A DNA stretch of 64,000 nt from contig JANTQA010000029.1 of assembly GCA_027625915.1 (NCBI GenBank), positions 8,804,001 through 8,868,000 of the forward strand. Reading direction: 5' to 3'. This DNA comes from Anaeramoeba flamelloides. Taxonomy: Eukaryota; Metamonada; Anaeramoebidae. Of this stretch, positions 11,229-22,034 are shown in pieces (within the stretch, counting starts at the first letter, position 1; every line of letters starts with the position of its first letter). The position numbers were made by a program, and so were the translations under genes. A model generated the notes under the pieces. That model was not told where the DNA came from and did no database searches. It saw nothing but the letters and a program-made list of their open reading frames with translations.

Positions 11229-12946
11229 TTAATAATTATTTTTTTGTTAATTCTTTATTAGTAATTCAAAAATAAAATTATTAAATTACATATTAAATAT
11301 ATATGTGATTATATATATAATTATTACATTTTTTTTTTGTAAAAAATGTGAAAAATTAAATATTTTATCTTTTGTTAATGTTTGATATAAACTGAAATGT
11401 TTTTGTAAAATCAAAAAGAATTGAGAAAATATCCTTTGGATTTGTTCATTTGTGTTAATTTGGTGTTAATTTTATTCAGGATCAATTTAGAATCGAGTAA
11501 TTTCCATTGTTGGAATTGTCTTTTGGAAAAAATAATTGAAATTTTATCTGTTTAACTTGTTATATGAAGATGTTTTATCTCAATAAAGTTCTCATCCAAA
11601 GTGCAAAATATACTAAATATCGGTTCAAATTGCAGAAAGGAATTTATTAAACTGGGGCGGGGTATTTAAAGACATATTCAGTGTTTATATTTTGAGGTTT
11701 TTTAATAGATCAAAAATAATTCTTTAAAATATTTTTCCTTTTTGTTCGTTCAGTTTCGGTTTTTCTCAAAAAAAAAAAATTTAATTTTAAAAATTTTTCA
11801 TTTAAAAGCTTCAAAGAAAAAAAAAAAAAAAATTGTTTGAATTTGTGTTTCCACAGACAATTGAAGATGAGAAATGATACGTGATAAATTATTTTCTTCT
11901 AATGTGTAATTACATGAGACATGTGTTGGTTTCTTACATGTGTATTAATAATGCCTTACATTTGAATCAACTTTTAGTAATTGTGGTGTTTAATAAAAAA
12001 GATAATATACTGGCCATGGAACTTCCTAAGGTGTAAAGATGACAAAAAATAGTAAATGGCCGAGTCAACATATGGGGTATAAACAATACCTTTTAATTGG
12101 GTTTATGTTAATTTATCTGAAATTAAATTTCTTAGTTGTGTTTCTCTTTATATAATCTATATTTAAAAATAATTATTTGTTTTTCTTTCTTTTTTTAAAT
12201 AAAAATCCCCATATAACCGATAATGATACGTATGTTTAATTTTAATACTAATTTACTATACGGGTGTCGGTAACTTTTAAACACGGGACCATTATCTTAA
12301 ATCAGCTCTCAATTTTCACTTTAAAAAAAAATAATAATGAATTATTTTTTGATTTAAAATATTAAATCATAATATTTTTATTATTTGTTTTATAAATACC
12401 AACTTAATTCTTGTTTTAATTTGGGTTTTTTATGGAATCCATTTATTCTATTTTTTTTTAATCATTGGCAAATAAGTTGTAAAGGGGTATTTATGATGAT
12501 GACCGGGATATTAAATTTAAAAAAAAAAACTGATTTTATTACACTATATTATAGTTTTCGGTTTCTTTTTGGTAATCCTGTTAATTTATTTTTTTTTTTT
12601 TTGCTTTTTGGTAATAATTGTTTTACTTTTGAATGGAATCCATCAATTCTTTTTTTTGGATTAATAGTAATATAATTCTAACAATTTGTTTTTTCTATTT
12701 TAAATATGACCAAAATAATATCTTTTCAAAAAAAATATTTGAAAATGAACTTTGTATATTTTATCTTTGTTTTTTTTTTTTAAAAAAATCTCCTAAATCG
12801 AAAGAAAAAATTCGATTTTTTTATAAATAAGGAGTCTGTTTGCATATTTTTTTTCAAAGTGGCAACTATAAATAACTTTTATATTACGTAAATTGAATTT
12901 TTGTTTTTTTTTTCTCTATTTATTTGTTTTTTTTTATTTTATTTTA

Positions 12947-13143
12947 CAGTCAGTTTCACTTTTAAGGCACAAACTTTCAACGAAATTTAAGGCACAAAAA
13001 AATCTCAAATTAAAGCATAATTTTTTGGAATTTTAATTTTCACAAATTATTTTACTAGAATTTGAATTTTGTGCTTTAATTTGAAATTTTTGTTGTGCCT
13101 TAAATTTCGTTGAAAGTTTGTGCCTTAAAAGTGAAACTGGCTG
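12947..13143. mobile_element. MITE, 197 bp, TA target duplication, Tc1/mariner-type ends
   Basis: Arms begin CAGTCAGTTTCACTTTTAAG and CAGCCAGTTTCACTTTTAAG and stay nearly identical for about 75 bp each, including two GGCACAA segments. TA stands just outside both ends (12,945-12,946 and 13,144-13,145), as expected for the IS630-Tc1-mariner superfamily. Because the arms fill most of the element, a transcript would fold into one long hairpin. The high arm identity suggests it is young compared with other repeats here. Confidence 0.85.
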
Positions 13144-14279
13144 TAAATATATATTTATAGTGTTTTATTCTACAATAAAATATATAATTGGTGGATTATT
13201 TTTATAAAAAACATGTTGGTTAATTTTTTTATTCTAATGTATTTTATTAATTACATGGGATAATTAATTTCGAATATGTTTCATCAGACATGAAATTATT
13301 CATTCTCTCTTTTTTTTTCTTTTATTTTTAAAAAATATTTTAATTATTATTCCAATAAAGAAGATTTGGGAATTTGCTATCCTTAAAAGAAAAACAACCA
13401 TGAGTGTACAATATACAAATAACTATATTAGTTATATTTACAAAAATCGTTGTAAATAAACTGGTTATTATATTTATATATTTGTATAATTGAAATTATA
13501 CTCGGTTTGGAATATTTCTACTTTGAAGTAACATTATTTTATGGAAATCAAGCGACAAAAAAAAAAAAAAAAAATACAGAAAAGTGTATTCCGGGTTGAG
13601 GATCACTAACTGGTAAAAAAAAAATGTTCTACAAATGTAGTCTAATTAACGAATTGTTTGTTGCCAAATGTTGGTTAATTTTTTTTTCCTTGAAAACGGG
13701 GTTCTTTGTAAATGGAAAACTCTTAATTAAAAATATAGGTTATTTTAATGAATGTATTAATGTCCGTTGGTATATTACTCGTAGTTTCACTTTTAACACG
13801 CAAACTCTCTGCAAGAATTATAATTCAAAAAAAAAAACAAATTAAAACATATATTTCCAGTTTTTATCATTGTTTACTTTCCCATAACCTAAATTTGTCT
13901 AACTTAATTTGGATTATTTTTGTGTCTTAATTGTTTTTTTTTTTCAAAGAATGTGCCTTCAAATTTGGTGCTGGTGATGAAGTATAAGTTATGTACTGGT
14001 CATGTGACGCAATTGCCTTAGATTTTCTATCAAAATTATTGGATTTTCCATCAACCCATATAAAATTATCAAGGGTCCTCTCATTTCATAAAAATATTTG
14101 AACAGATATTTTTTTTCAAGTATTTTTTTTTTTTTTTCAAAATACCATGAATTAACATAGATTGTGTCAACGTGTGAATCATAATTGCTTTTTTATAACA
14201 ATTTTTTGATATTTATCAAGATTATATTGAACAATGCCTTATTTTATAGAATATTGTCATTTATTTTAAATAAACTCCC

Positions 14280-14800
14280 TTTCAAAATCATTTTCCCATT
14301 AAAAATAAAATTTTAAAGAAAAATATTTTTAATAATATAAGTTATCTATTATAATTTAAAAATTTTGAATTTAATAGTTCAGTTCTATACTCAAGAGATA
14401 TTTATTTTTTGTCTAAAAATAAAAGAAAAAAAAATAAAAAAAACTGTTGAAAAAAATTGGGTAATTTATTTTGAAAGAAGCATTAAATAAAAAATAGAAA
14501 ATTTTAAAAAATTAATAAAACCCATTTATCGATTCTCCTTCCATTTGAATAACTAAATCTAATCTATTTTTCATATTTGAACCCATTTTTTTCATTAATC
14601 CATCTGTTACTTCTTTCCAATTTTTCATTTTTATTTTCCATTTTAACAAAACAGTGTTGAAAAAATAAAAAAGAGAAAAAATGATTTATTTGCAAATTTT
14701 TCGTTGTGAGGGGAAAATTTTCAAAACGATACAAAAGTAATTCAAAATTCCAATGTAAGATGGACCATTTATTATGAAATTTAGTTTAGTTTAATTTTTA
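14280..14800 (-). repeat. Inverted copy of the 37.08-37.59 kb repeat
   Basis: The minus strand aligns with the plus strand at 37,075-37,590 over about 500 bp. Landmarks are CTAAATTTCATAATAAATGG, AATTACTTTTGTATCGTTTT, GCAAATAAATCATTTTTTC, AATGCTTCTTTCAAAATAAA and CTCTTGAGTATAG. It contains the 38-codon frame listed next. Element class unknown. Confidence 0.75.
14512..14628 (-). CDS. Candidate 38-residue micro-ORF in repeat (copy B)
   Basis: Opens with ATG, reads MKNWKEVTDGLMKKMGSNMK and ends ..GESINGFY, then TAA. The copy at 37,239-37,364 encodes a closely similar peptide, and the only length change between them is one whole codon. Against coding: most substitutions between the two copies alter the amino acid, and the surrounding non-coding repeat is conserved too. 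It may be a decayed exon or coding remnant of the repeat. Confidence 0.3.
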   Translation of the reverse strand: MKNWKEVTDGLMKKMGSNMKNRLDLVIQMEGESINGFY

Positions 14801-15804
14801 GTTATCGTAATTTTATACAACATCGAGGTTTTATATTGACCCTGGTTTTTTTAAATATTGTGTGTGAATTAAAATAGATTCCCTGAAATAGTGCATGATT
14901 TATTCATATCCAAGGGTGGAGAGATAATTTAACAAATTTTTAATTTCTTGATAAGAATAAATCTAAAAAAACTTTAATGGGATATAAATATGTTCAGAAT
15001 GCTCATAATTTTCTTTGATAACTAAAATTTTTGTAAATAATTAAAAAAATCCAAGATAATTTATCTGTCTGCTTGAAAGCTATTTAACTATCAGCAGTGT
15101 TTCAAAATTAATATATTCTTTATAATATCAAATCGAATACAATTATTATAAATATTTATTACTGAAGGGGGTAAGGGGGTTAAAGAATCTTACCTATTGA
15201 TCAAAGAGTTATATTTATTTTTGTTCACAGCTCAAAAGTGCCAAAATTTTTTTATTTTGTTGATCAAGTGTTGATATAAAATTGAAAAATTCTTCCTGTT
15301 TCATGATATAATATAGTTTTCTTAAATCTTAAGAAAATGGAAATAGTTGGTCTAGGAATTATGAATAGATGGTATATTTTTGAATAATTTGTAATTCAGA
15401 TTTTGTAAATTTTCTGCAAATACCTTTTCCATATTACTTTTTTTGTTTTAAATTACAAAAAATTTTTTTATTACTTTTGAGTATAATTTGATTTTATAGG
15501 AAAGTAATCAAAAGAGAAATATATTTTTGAGAATGATAATAAAAATTATTAATCTGTCTTGTTAAACTTAACTTTGTTATACTCAAATTAAATTACACGT
15601 AAAAATTTTTGTTATAACCTTTAAAAAAAATTAAATTTCAAAATAAAAAAAATAAAAAAAAAAAAATCAAAAAATATTTGAATAATATTAACAATTAAAA
15701 AATGTTGATTTAAACATAACAATAATTAAATTAAATAATTTTATCAAACAAATATTGATTAAACAAGATTAAAATATTTGAATTTTCAAAATAATTAATC
15801 AAGA

Positions 15805-15805
<1 letters not shown>

Positions 15806-15837
<32 letters not shown>

Positions 15838-15845
15838 ATATATAT
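15806..15845. repeat. TA microsatellite
   Basis: About 40 bp of TA dinucleotides with two TG interruptions, just downstream of the importin-alpha stop codon. Confidence 0.9.
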
Positions 15846-15916
15846 TATCAATATTTGTCAATAAAACATAAGGTATAAATATTCAAACAAAATTGATTAA
15901 TAAATAACCAAAAAGA

Positions 15917-17755
15917 TTAATTTTCAATTTCTAAATCATTTTCAAACATTCTGGAATGAGCCAAAATGACGTTATCGATAATATCATTTGATATTTTACG
16001 AATTTTTTGGTTATTGTGTTCTGTAAGTTTGTCAATAATTTGAAGCACACCATTTTCATCAAAATGGTTGACTATTGATAAATTTTCAAATTCACAAAGG
16101 GTATTAATTGTTTTTAAAGTAGGACGAATGATCGACAAATCATTTTCATAATGGATGTGATCACAAATGATTTGAATTGCACCTTGCTTGCAAATTGACA
16201 AGTATTGTACATTATTTGAATTCGCAAAAATATGGAATAGCGCCCAACACATCTCATATTTAAATTCCTTATTAAAATTTGAATCAGAATTTGAAAAAAA
16301 TGTTTCTTGCTGTTGCTGTTGTTGTTGTTGTTGTTGTTGTTGAATTTCTTTTTTTTGCTTGTCTTGCTCGAGTTGGTATAATTGAAAGATCTTGTTTAAA
16401 ATTTGGCAAGATATGATCTGTTGAATAATTTCAGATCCAGCTCTCGAAGATCTTCTTAGAACAAGCAAAAGATCGGATATAAAAAGTTTTGGGTTTTTTG
16501 AGTTGTCAAACAAATTATTTAAAGTCTCAATTATTCGAAACTCGGAAAATAATTCTTTGATTACAAAATTACGATAAGAATTTTTAATTAATTGTGAAAG
16601 CGCAAACAAGACAATTTGCTTTGTTTTATAATTTTTGCTCGAAATTTGGTTACTATTTAACAAATTTAATAGCCTTTCGAATGTGTGAAATTGACAAAAG
16701 TAAGAAAATAACACTTTTTTGTCACAAAGAGATGCCAAACCGGAGCAGGCTGATCTAATAAGGTGCCTGTTCGTTTCGGTCAGCAGTTCTGTTAACACCT
16801 CAATTATTGGTGAATAGGTTTCAAGCTTTCCGCAAAGCGATCCTTGGCATAAGGTCGTCAAGATCCAAGTGGCGACCTTATATATTTTGGAGGGGTAATT
16901 AAGGCTGTAAATGTTTAACACCCGCATGAAAAAGCCGTTTGTTAAAAATTCATCTTTTAAGTCGATCGAGTCTTGCAGTAAGTTCCCAATCGTTAGTAAG
17001 GCGATTTCTAAATATTCCACTTCGTCGCAAGTTAAATAATTCAGCAAGTATTTCATAATGCCGGTATTTATTAACGGTTCCGTTTGCTCAAATGTCCCAC
17101 AACTTAAATTTGCAATTAAATCCAAAGCTTCAATTTGTAAATTTGGATATTTTTGTTTCTGAGAAACGATTTCAAATAATAAATTTACGACATTAGTCAG
17201 AAGATCTTCACTACAGACGGTGTTACCAGAAAAATAGTCTTTGATGGTAAACAAAGCATACTCCCTTTCAAAATCGTCACCATTTAAAACAGATCTAATA
17301 ACTTGTTGGATTTCATTTTCCTTTTGTGTTTTTTTTGTGTTGTTTTTGTATTTTTTTTGTGTTTTTTGAGTTTTTTTTTATTTTGTGTTTTTTTTTGTAT
17401 TTTTTTGTATTTGTTTTTTGAGTTTTTTGTGTTTTTTTATTGTTTTTAGTCAAATAAATGTTCGGAAAGACACTAATTTTTTTTTTTTAAACTACGTTTG
17501 TTGAACTACAAAAAGAATTTATAAAAGGAATTAAAAACCTACAGAAATAATTTCACTGTTGTCCATCGTAGATGTTATGTTTGTGTTAGTTTTGTAATTA
17601 AAGGTAATATTTCGTTTGCTTGTTAATAATTGATCTCGACGTATCCGAGACAAATTCATATTTAGAACTAACCGACGTTCCCTTGAAGTAGATTGAGTTT
17701 TTTTCTGTTTATAACGGCTTTGTCTTCTTTTTAATTTTAATGCAAACTTGTTCAT
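15917..17755 (-). CDS. Importin-alpha-like nuclear import adaptor (IBB + armadillo repeats)
   Basis: Two exons (17,755-17,543 and 17,320-15,917) joined in phase 0 give 538 residues, normal for importin-alpha. Importin-alpha carries NLS cargo to importin-beta for passage through the nuclear pore. Residues about 1-55 look like an importin-beta-binding (IBB) domain: basic clusters LKLKRRQSRYKQKK, RERRLVLNMNLSRIRRD and SKRNIT match the spacing of animal IBB domains. The rest is armadillo helices, with a clear family anchor CGTFEQTEPLINTG (animal SGTSEQTKAVVDGG). The Trp-Asn ladder that grips the NLS is mostly changed: ALDLIANL and TIGNL keep Asn but lack Trp, and ATWILTTL keeps Trp but lacks Asn. 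A poly-Gln run of about 13 near residue 395 interrupts the C-terminal repeats. It is therefore a divergent member and may bind unusual cargo. Confidence 0.8.
17321..17542 (-). other. Intron in importin-alpha gene, 222 bp, phase 0
   Basis: On the minus strand it begins GTAGGT and ends AAAAG. The splice joins ..NSEIIS to ENEIQQVIRSVLNG.., restoring the expected link between IBB and first armadillo repeat. The 3' half is built of A-rich, AACAC-like units with no AG before the acceptor and no pyrimidine tract, unlike the T-rich TOM40 intron. Confidence 0.7.
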
Positions 17756-19491
17756 TGAAAGTAATTTACAATTCTATTTTTTTTTTTTTTTGAATTGAGT
17801 TTTTTTTGTGATCAACAATAAAAAAGAAAATTATAAAAAAACAAGAAAAAAAAATAAAGATTGTTTTATTTTGTCAAGCGAAGTAAATTTTTCGTTTTTG
17901 TTTATCTTGTTGTTATTAAACGATTGTGTATGTTTTGTTTTGTGAAATATTATTCAATCACCTAGTTTTTGGACAAAAAATACAAATCAAAATATTTTTC
18001 ATTTTTTAAATCGGAAAATTATTGGTTTATTTTTGTATTTGAGTTTTTCAAGAATTTACTTTTATGTTTTTGAAGATACAAACAAAAGGAAATGATTTTC
18101 CAATTGCAAGACTATTATACTAAATAATTTTATGAACTAAATGAATGAATTTTGCTTTTGAGTCAAGATATTATTAATTTAAAATTATTTCTTTCATTAA
18201 AGTCAAAAATGTTTTCCAATATTTGACTAGATCATTTTGTGTTTAACTTTTTAAAAGAGAGTTTCCATCTTTTTTCAAATTACCATTTTGTTGAATATGG
18301 TAAATTAAAATGAAGTCAGAACAACCCTTTTAAAAAAGTTTTCAAAAGCCTCTTTAAATTTGAAGACAATGTACAACTATACTTTTTTAAAATGACTGTT
18401 AATTTTTTTTGTTACATAACAACGGAAACTCTTGATAAGAAACAGTTGAAACAACAATTCAATTGAAAAACTTAAGAAATGAGGAAGGGAACAAGTACAA
18501 AAAATATTTCCAAGATCTTTTCCAAAACAGCTTTTTAAAAAACAAATCAGTTTTTTTTTTTTTTTTTTTTTTTTTTTTCCAAATGTTGCCAATTGTCACA
18601 AAAAAAAGATCTTATTTTGTGTCTTTTCCTTTCAAAATGTGTAAAATAACACTTGAGTCACCATGGGATTTTAATTGAATTACTTTTAGGATGATCTGAA
18701 TGGGTTCAAGAGATTACGACTTTGTTATTTTTTGATCTTAAAAATTTGATACCTTCACTTCAAGATTCTTGTTCAACTCAGTTGGTTGCTTATTTTTTTT
18801 TGTTTTGAATTAAAAGTTTAAAAAAGAATTTGGGTTGTTGGTGTGTTTTGTTTGGTTGCAAAAATATAACAATTTTTTTCGAATAATTTTCAAAACTTTT
18901 TCAGTTTACAAGGAATCTTTGGGAAGATTATTTTTAATCACCGTATACGTTAGAAAAGTTTAAGAAGTTAGATTGGGGAAAAAGATAGAATAATTTACTT
19001 TTCTCTTGGATTTGTTTCATGTTTCCTTGTTTAACGTCAAGTCGAGATTTAGTACAATAATGTATTTTATGAAATTGGTCTTATAACTCACAAATTTTCA
19101 GGATTGAGGATCCAAATGTCATTCATTTAGAAATTCTTATCGAACCAAAAAAGAGTTAGTGTTGGGTAGTTTTCGTGTTTTAAATTTTCCTCGAATCACA
19201 TTTTTTTTATTTCGGCTGAAGGAAGAATTTTGTGGGAAAAAAAGGAAAAAAATAAATAGTTCAAACAGTATTTTCTTAAATTATCTTTAATAATAAAAAC
19301 AAATTTGTTTGATTCAATTAAAAACTGACTTAACTCTTGAAATTGTTAATTTTACAATGTAACGGCTATATCTTAAAAAAATATTTTTTTATCTTTCTTT
19401 AGTTTTTTTTCTTTGTTTTTCTGAACAAGTTCTTTATTTGTTCAACTCTCAATAAATGGGGTACAATTTTGAAACAATTTTTAAAACACTA

Positions 19492-19966
19492 TAGTGGTGT
19501 AACTAACCCTTGTTTTTTATTTTAACCCATTACTAAAATTTAACTCATGTAAAAAATATTGGATAACTGTAGAAATAAAAGAAACAAATCAATGGGATGA
19601 CAACAATATATAAACAAGAAATTGGGTTCTTTAAATAAATTTTAAAAAAGAATTATGGAGATATTGGAAGATGAAAATGTAATTTTTTGACAAAAAAATG
19701 AGCAAAATTTCATTTTTTGAATTTTTATAAAAAAATCATTTATTCTCTCAAATTTTGTAAATATTTTGAAATTTTTGAAACAAAATCATAAAATATAATT
19801 GTGCCATTTCGATTAATCAAAGATCTAACCTCTAAAGTCAATTTTGATATGAACCAAGAATCTATAAGTGATTTCTGGTCTTCCAATACCCAAGTCTGAA
19901 AAAAAAACACGAGTTAAATTTTCGTAAGGGGTTAAAGGTTGTCTGAAGGGGTTATTTACACCACTG
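19492..19966. mobile_element. MITE, 475 bp, TA target duplication
   Basis: The right end read inward is CAGTGGTGTAAATAACCCC; the left end is TAGTGGTGTAACTAACCC, one base off at the tip. TA flanks both sides (19,490-19,491 and 19,967-19,968). A second inverted pair lies inside (TTTAACTCATG / CACGAGTTAAA). The size is close to the 6.4-kb element but the sequence differs. Non-coding; Tc1/mariner-type by ends and flank. Confidence 0.75.
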
Positions 19967-21163
19967 TATTAAAAAAAAAGAAAATGATTATAAATGTTGT
20001 CAAAATAACTCTTTCATTCTTGAAAAACCCACTTTTTGAAATAAAAACATTGTTTCTATTTTTTGGAATACTGATATTTGAATAATAAATAGGAAAAATT
20101 TTCAATCATTTTCAGTATCTTTCTTAAAAATAAAAATAGAAGAAACTTATTTGAAAACTCATTAAAAAAAAACAAAAACATGGAAAAAGAAGTGAAATTT
20201 TTTTCCCATTTAGAATTCAAAAATCAGTATGTTTGACGAACACTTTGGTCACAATAAAGTGTTCAGAAAAGTTTAGTCTGTGTTTCAAAATATATAAGCG
20301 TGTTTTTTTGTTAGAGAAGACCTATACATTAACTCTTCAAAGAAACCAATAATAAACCCAAACTAAATATGGTATTGATTTCAAAAAGTTCCATGATTTA
20401 AAAAGAAATCCCATCAAAATGAAGGATCAAATTTTTAAATTTATCTCAAAAATATAGTAAATTTAGTAAAATATATATCTATCAAAAAAACAAAAATTTA
20501 AAATAATTGTGAAAATTACAAAAAAATTTCAACTAATTCCATTCATAATCTGTATTTTACTTAGAATATCAAATAATTTTCCTTCAAAATTGATTTGAAC
20601 TTAGGTATACTACTGATCTTAGTAAATTGGATGTTACATTTGAACAAGAAGTAAAACAAAGCACAGTTTATATTTTATAACACCAATCATAGTTGTTATA
20701 AACGCATAATTTTGATCACTATACATTAAAAGATCATAGAAATCAGCAAATTCAATGTGTAAATATGAAAATGGATTCTTAAAAGTTATGTTATTTTAAA
20801 GAAATTCACTAAATGAACAATCAAATAAATAACCTTTTTGACAAATTCAAAGAATTAATTTATCAGGAAAAAATCAAAAAATTTGATGAATATTACGAAA
20901 AAATTTTTCACAAATCGCATTCTTAATTTAGTATTTACTCCAAAGATCGTGTATTATACCTTCAAAATTGAAATTAGCTTATGTTTATAATCCCATGGAG
21001 AGTTGAATCTTACATTGAAACAAGAAGTAAAAAAAGCATGGCTTTCATTTTGAGACATCACAAGATGAAAAAAATAAAATTGAATTTCCTACAAAGACAA
21101 AATTATTACTTTAATTGTCATGTTGCCCTATTTATAAAGTTTATTAACAATATAAATAATACC

Positions 21164-21173
21164 CCCCCCCCCC
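21164..21173. repeat. Poly-C tract (12 C at 21,162-21,173)
   Basis: A run of 12 C in otherwise AT-rich DNA. A second run of 11 C lies at 21,528-21,538. Both lie within repeat family 2 but have no counterpart in the 50-52 kb copy. Confidence 0.85.
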
Positions 21174-21710
21174 ACATTTAAAAACATGGAACACATTGTA
21201 TTTGTTGCTGTTAGTTGTACTGCCATTCATTTTAAAAGTCTCCAGTCAGAGAAAAAAGCTATTTTTTTTTGGTAAGAAATTTTTTTAATGTATGGACGAA
21301 TTTTCGTTTAATTCAACTTTGGGATATTTACTTGAATAGACAGTATCTAATAGTTTTCAAAACACCTTTTCATTTAAAAAAATGCCAAACACTGGAACAA
21401 AAAACCGATGATAAATAATCCCTGCGCTAGGTTTTGAAGGGTATAAAAGGATCAGGTAAAATCGATGATTTTACTCTATTTTTTTCAACCATTGTGAACT
21501 AAACAAACACACATTATGTTTACCATACCCCCCCCCCCAAATTTAGCAGACTCTTAGATTTGATACCATTCTTTCAAAATCCCAAAAAAATAACAAGATT
21601 TATGTTGAATTTTCCAGAATTTAAAAGAATCGAGTAAAATCAAGGATTTCACTCCATATTTTTAGCTTCTGAAAAACCAAAAGAAAAGTGTCTTTAGAGT
21701 ACCGCCAAGC

Positions 21711-21885
21711 GCCTAGGCTTTCTTGAGCTTTTCTGTTTTATTTGTTAAGTGTTCTAGGGTTTTTTTACCTTTTGAAATAAACAGAAATTTTTAATACATT
21801 TTCGGTTTATTTCAAAATTAAAAAAAACCTAACCAAATTCTATTGATTTTCCAAATAAACAGAAAACTCAAGAAAACCTAAAGGC
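21711..21885. repeat. Palindrome family, copy A1 (175 bp)
   Basis: Both ends are GCCT-like. The outer arms GAGCTTTTCTGTTTTATTTG and AAATAAACAGAAAACTCAAG are inverses of each other. The inner core pairs TTTTGAAATAAACAGAAATT with the inverse TTCGGTTTATTTCAAAA. The whole element could fold into a single long hairpin. Related copies lie at 21,961-22,034, 31,019-31,388 and 52,313-52,392. Confidence 0.75.
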
Positions 21886-21960
21886 CTTTTCCAGAATTCA
21901 AAAGAATAACGAAAAATCAAAGATTTTACCGAATTCTTTAAAATTCTGAAAACCTAACAG

Positions 21961-22034
21961 CGTTTTTTATTTACTTTTTGGAATAAACCGTAATTTATTA
22001 AATTTTCTGTTTATTTCAAAAAATAAAAAAAACC
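21961..22034. repeat. Palindrome family, copy A2 (core only)
   Basis: ACTTTTTGGAATAAACCGTA faces TTTTCTGTTTATTTCAAAAA across an AT-rich centre, followed by AAAAAAAACCTAAAG. It is the core hairpin of the family without the outer arms, 75 bp after copy A1. Confidence 0.7.

Larger units (their letters stand above)
10940..15916. other. 5-kb intergenic region between TOM40 and importin-alpha
   Basis: AT-rich with no supported gene. It contains a hexanucleotide tract at 11.2 kb, a perfect-looking TA-flanked MITE at 12.95 kb, one arm of a 0.5-kb inverted repeat with a small frame at 14.3-14.8 kb, and a TA microsatellite at 15.8 kb. Short open frames at 12.4-13.9 kb look like homopolymer noise. Confidence 0.65.

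Noticed and set aside
12385-12830. Phe-rich frames near 12.4-12.8 kb
   Set aside because: Composition is dominated by TTT/TTA homopolymers; no family features and no sensible helix pattern.
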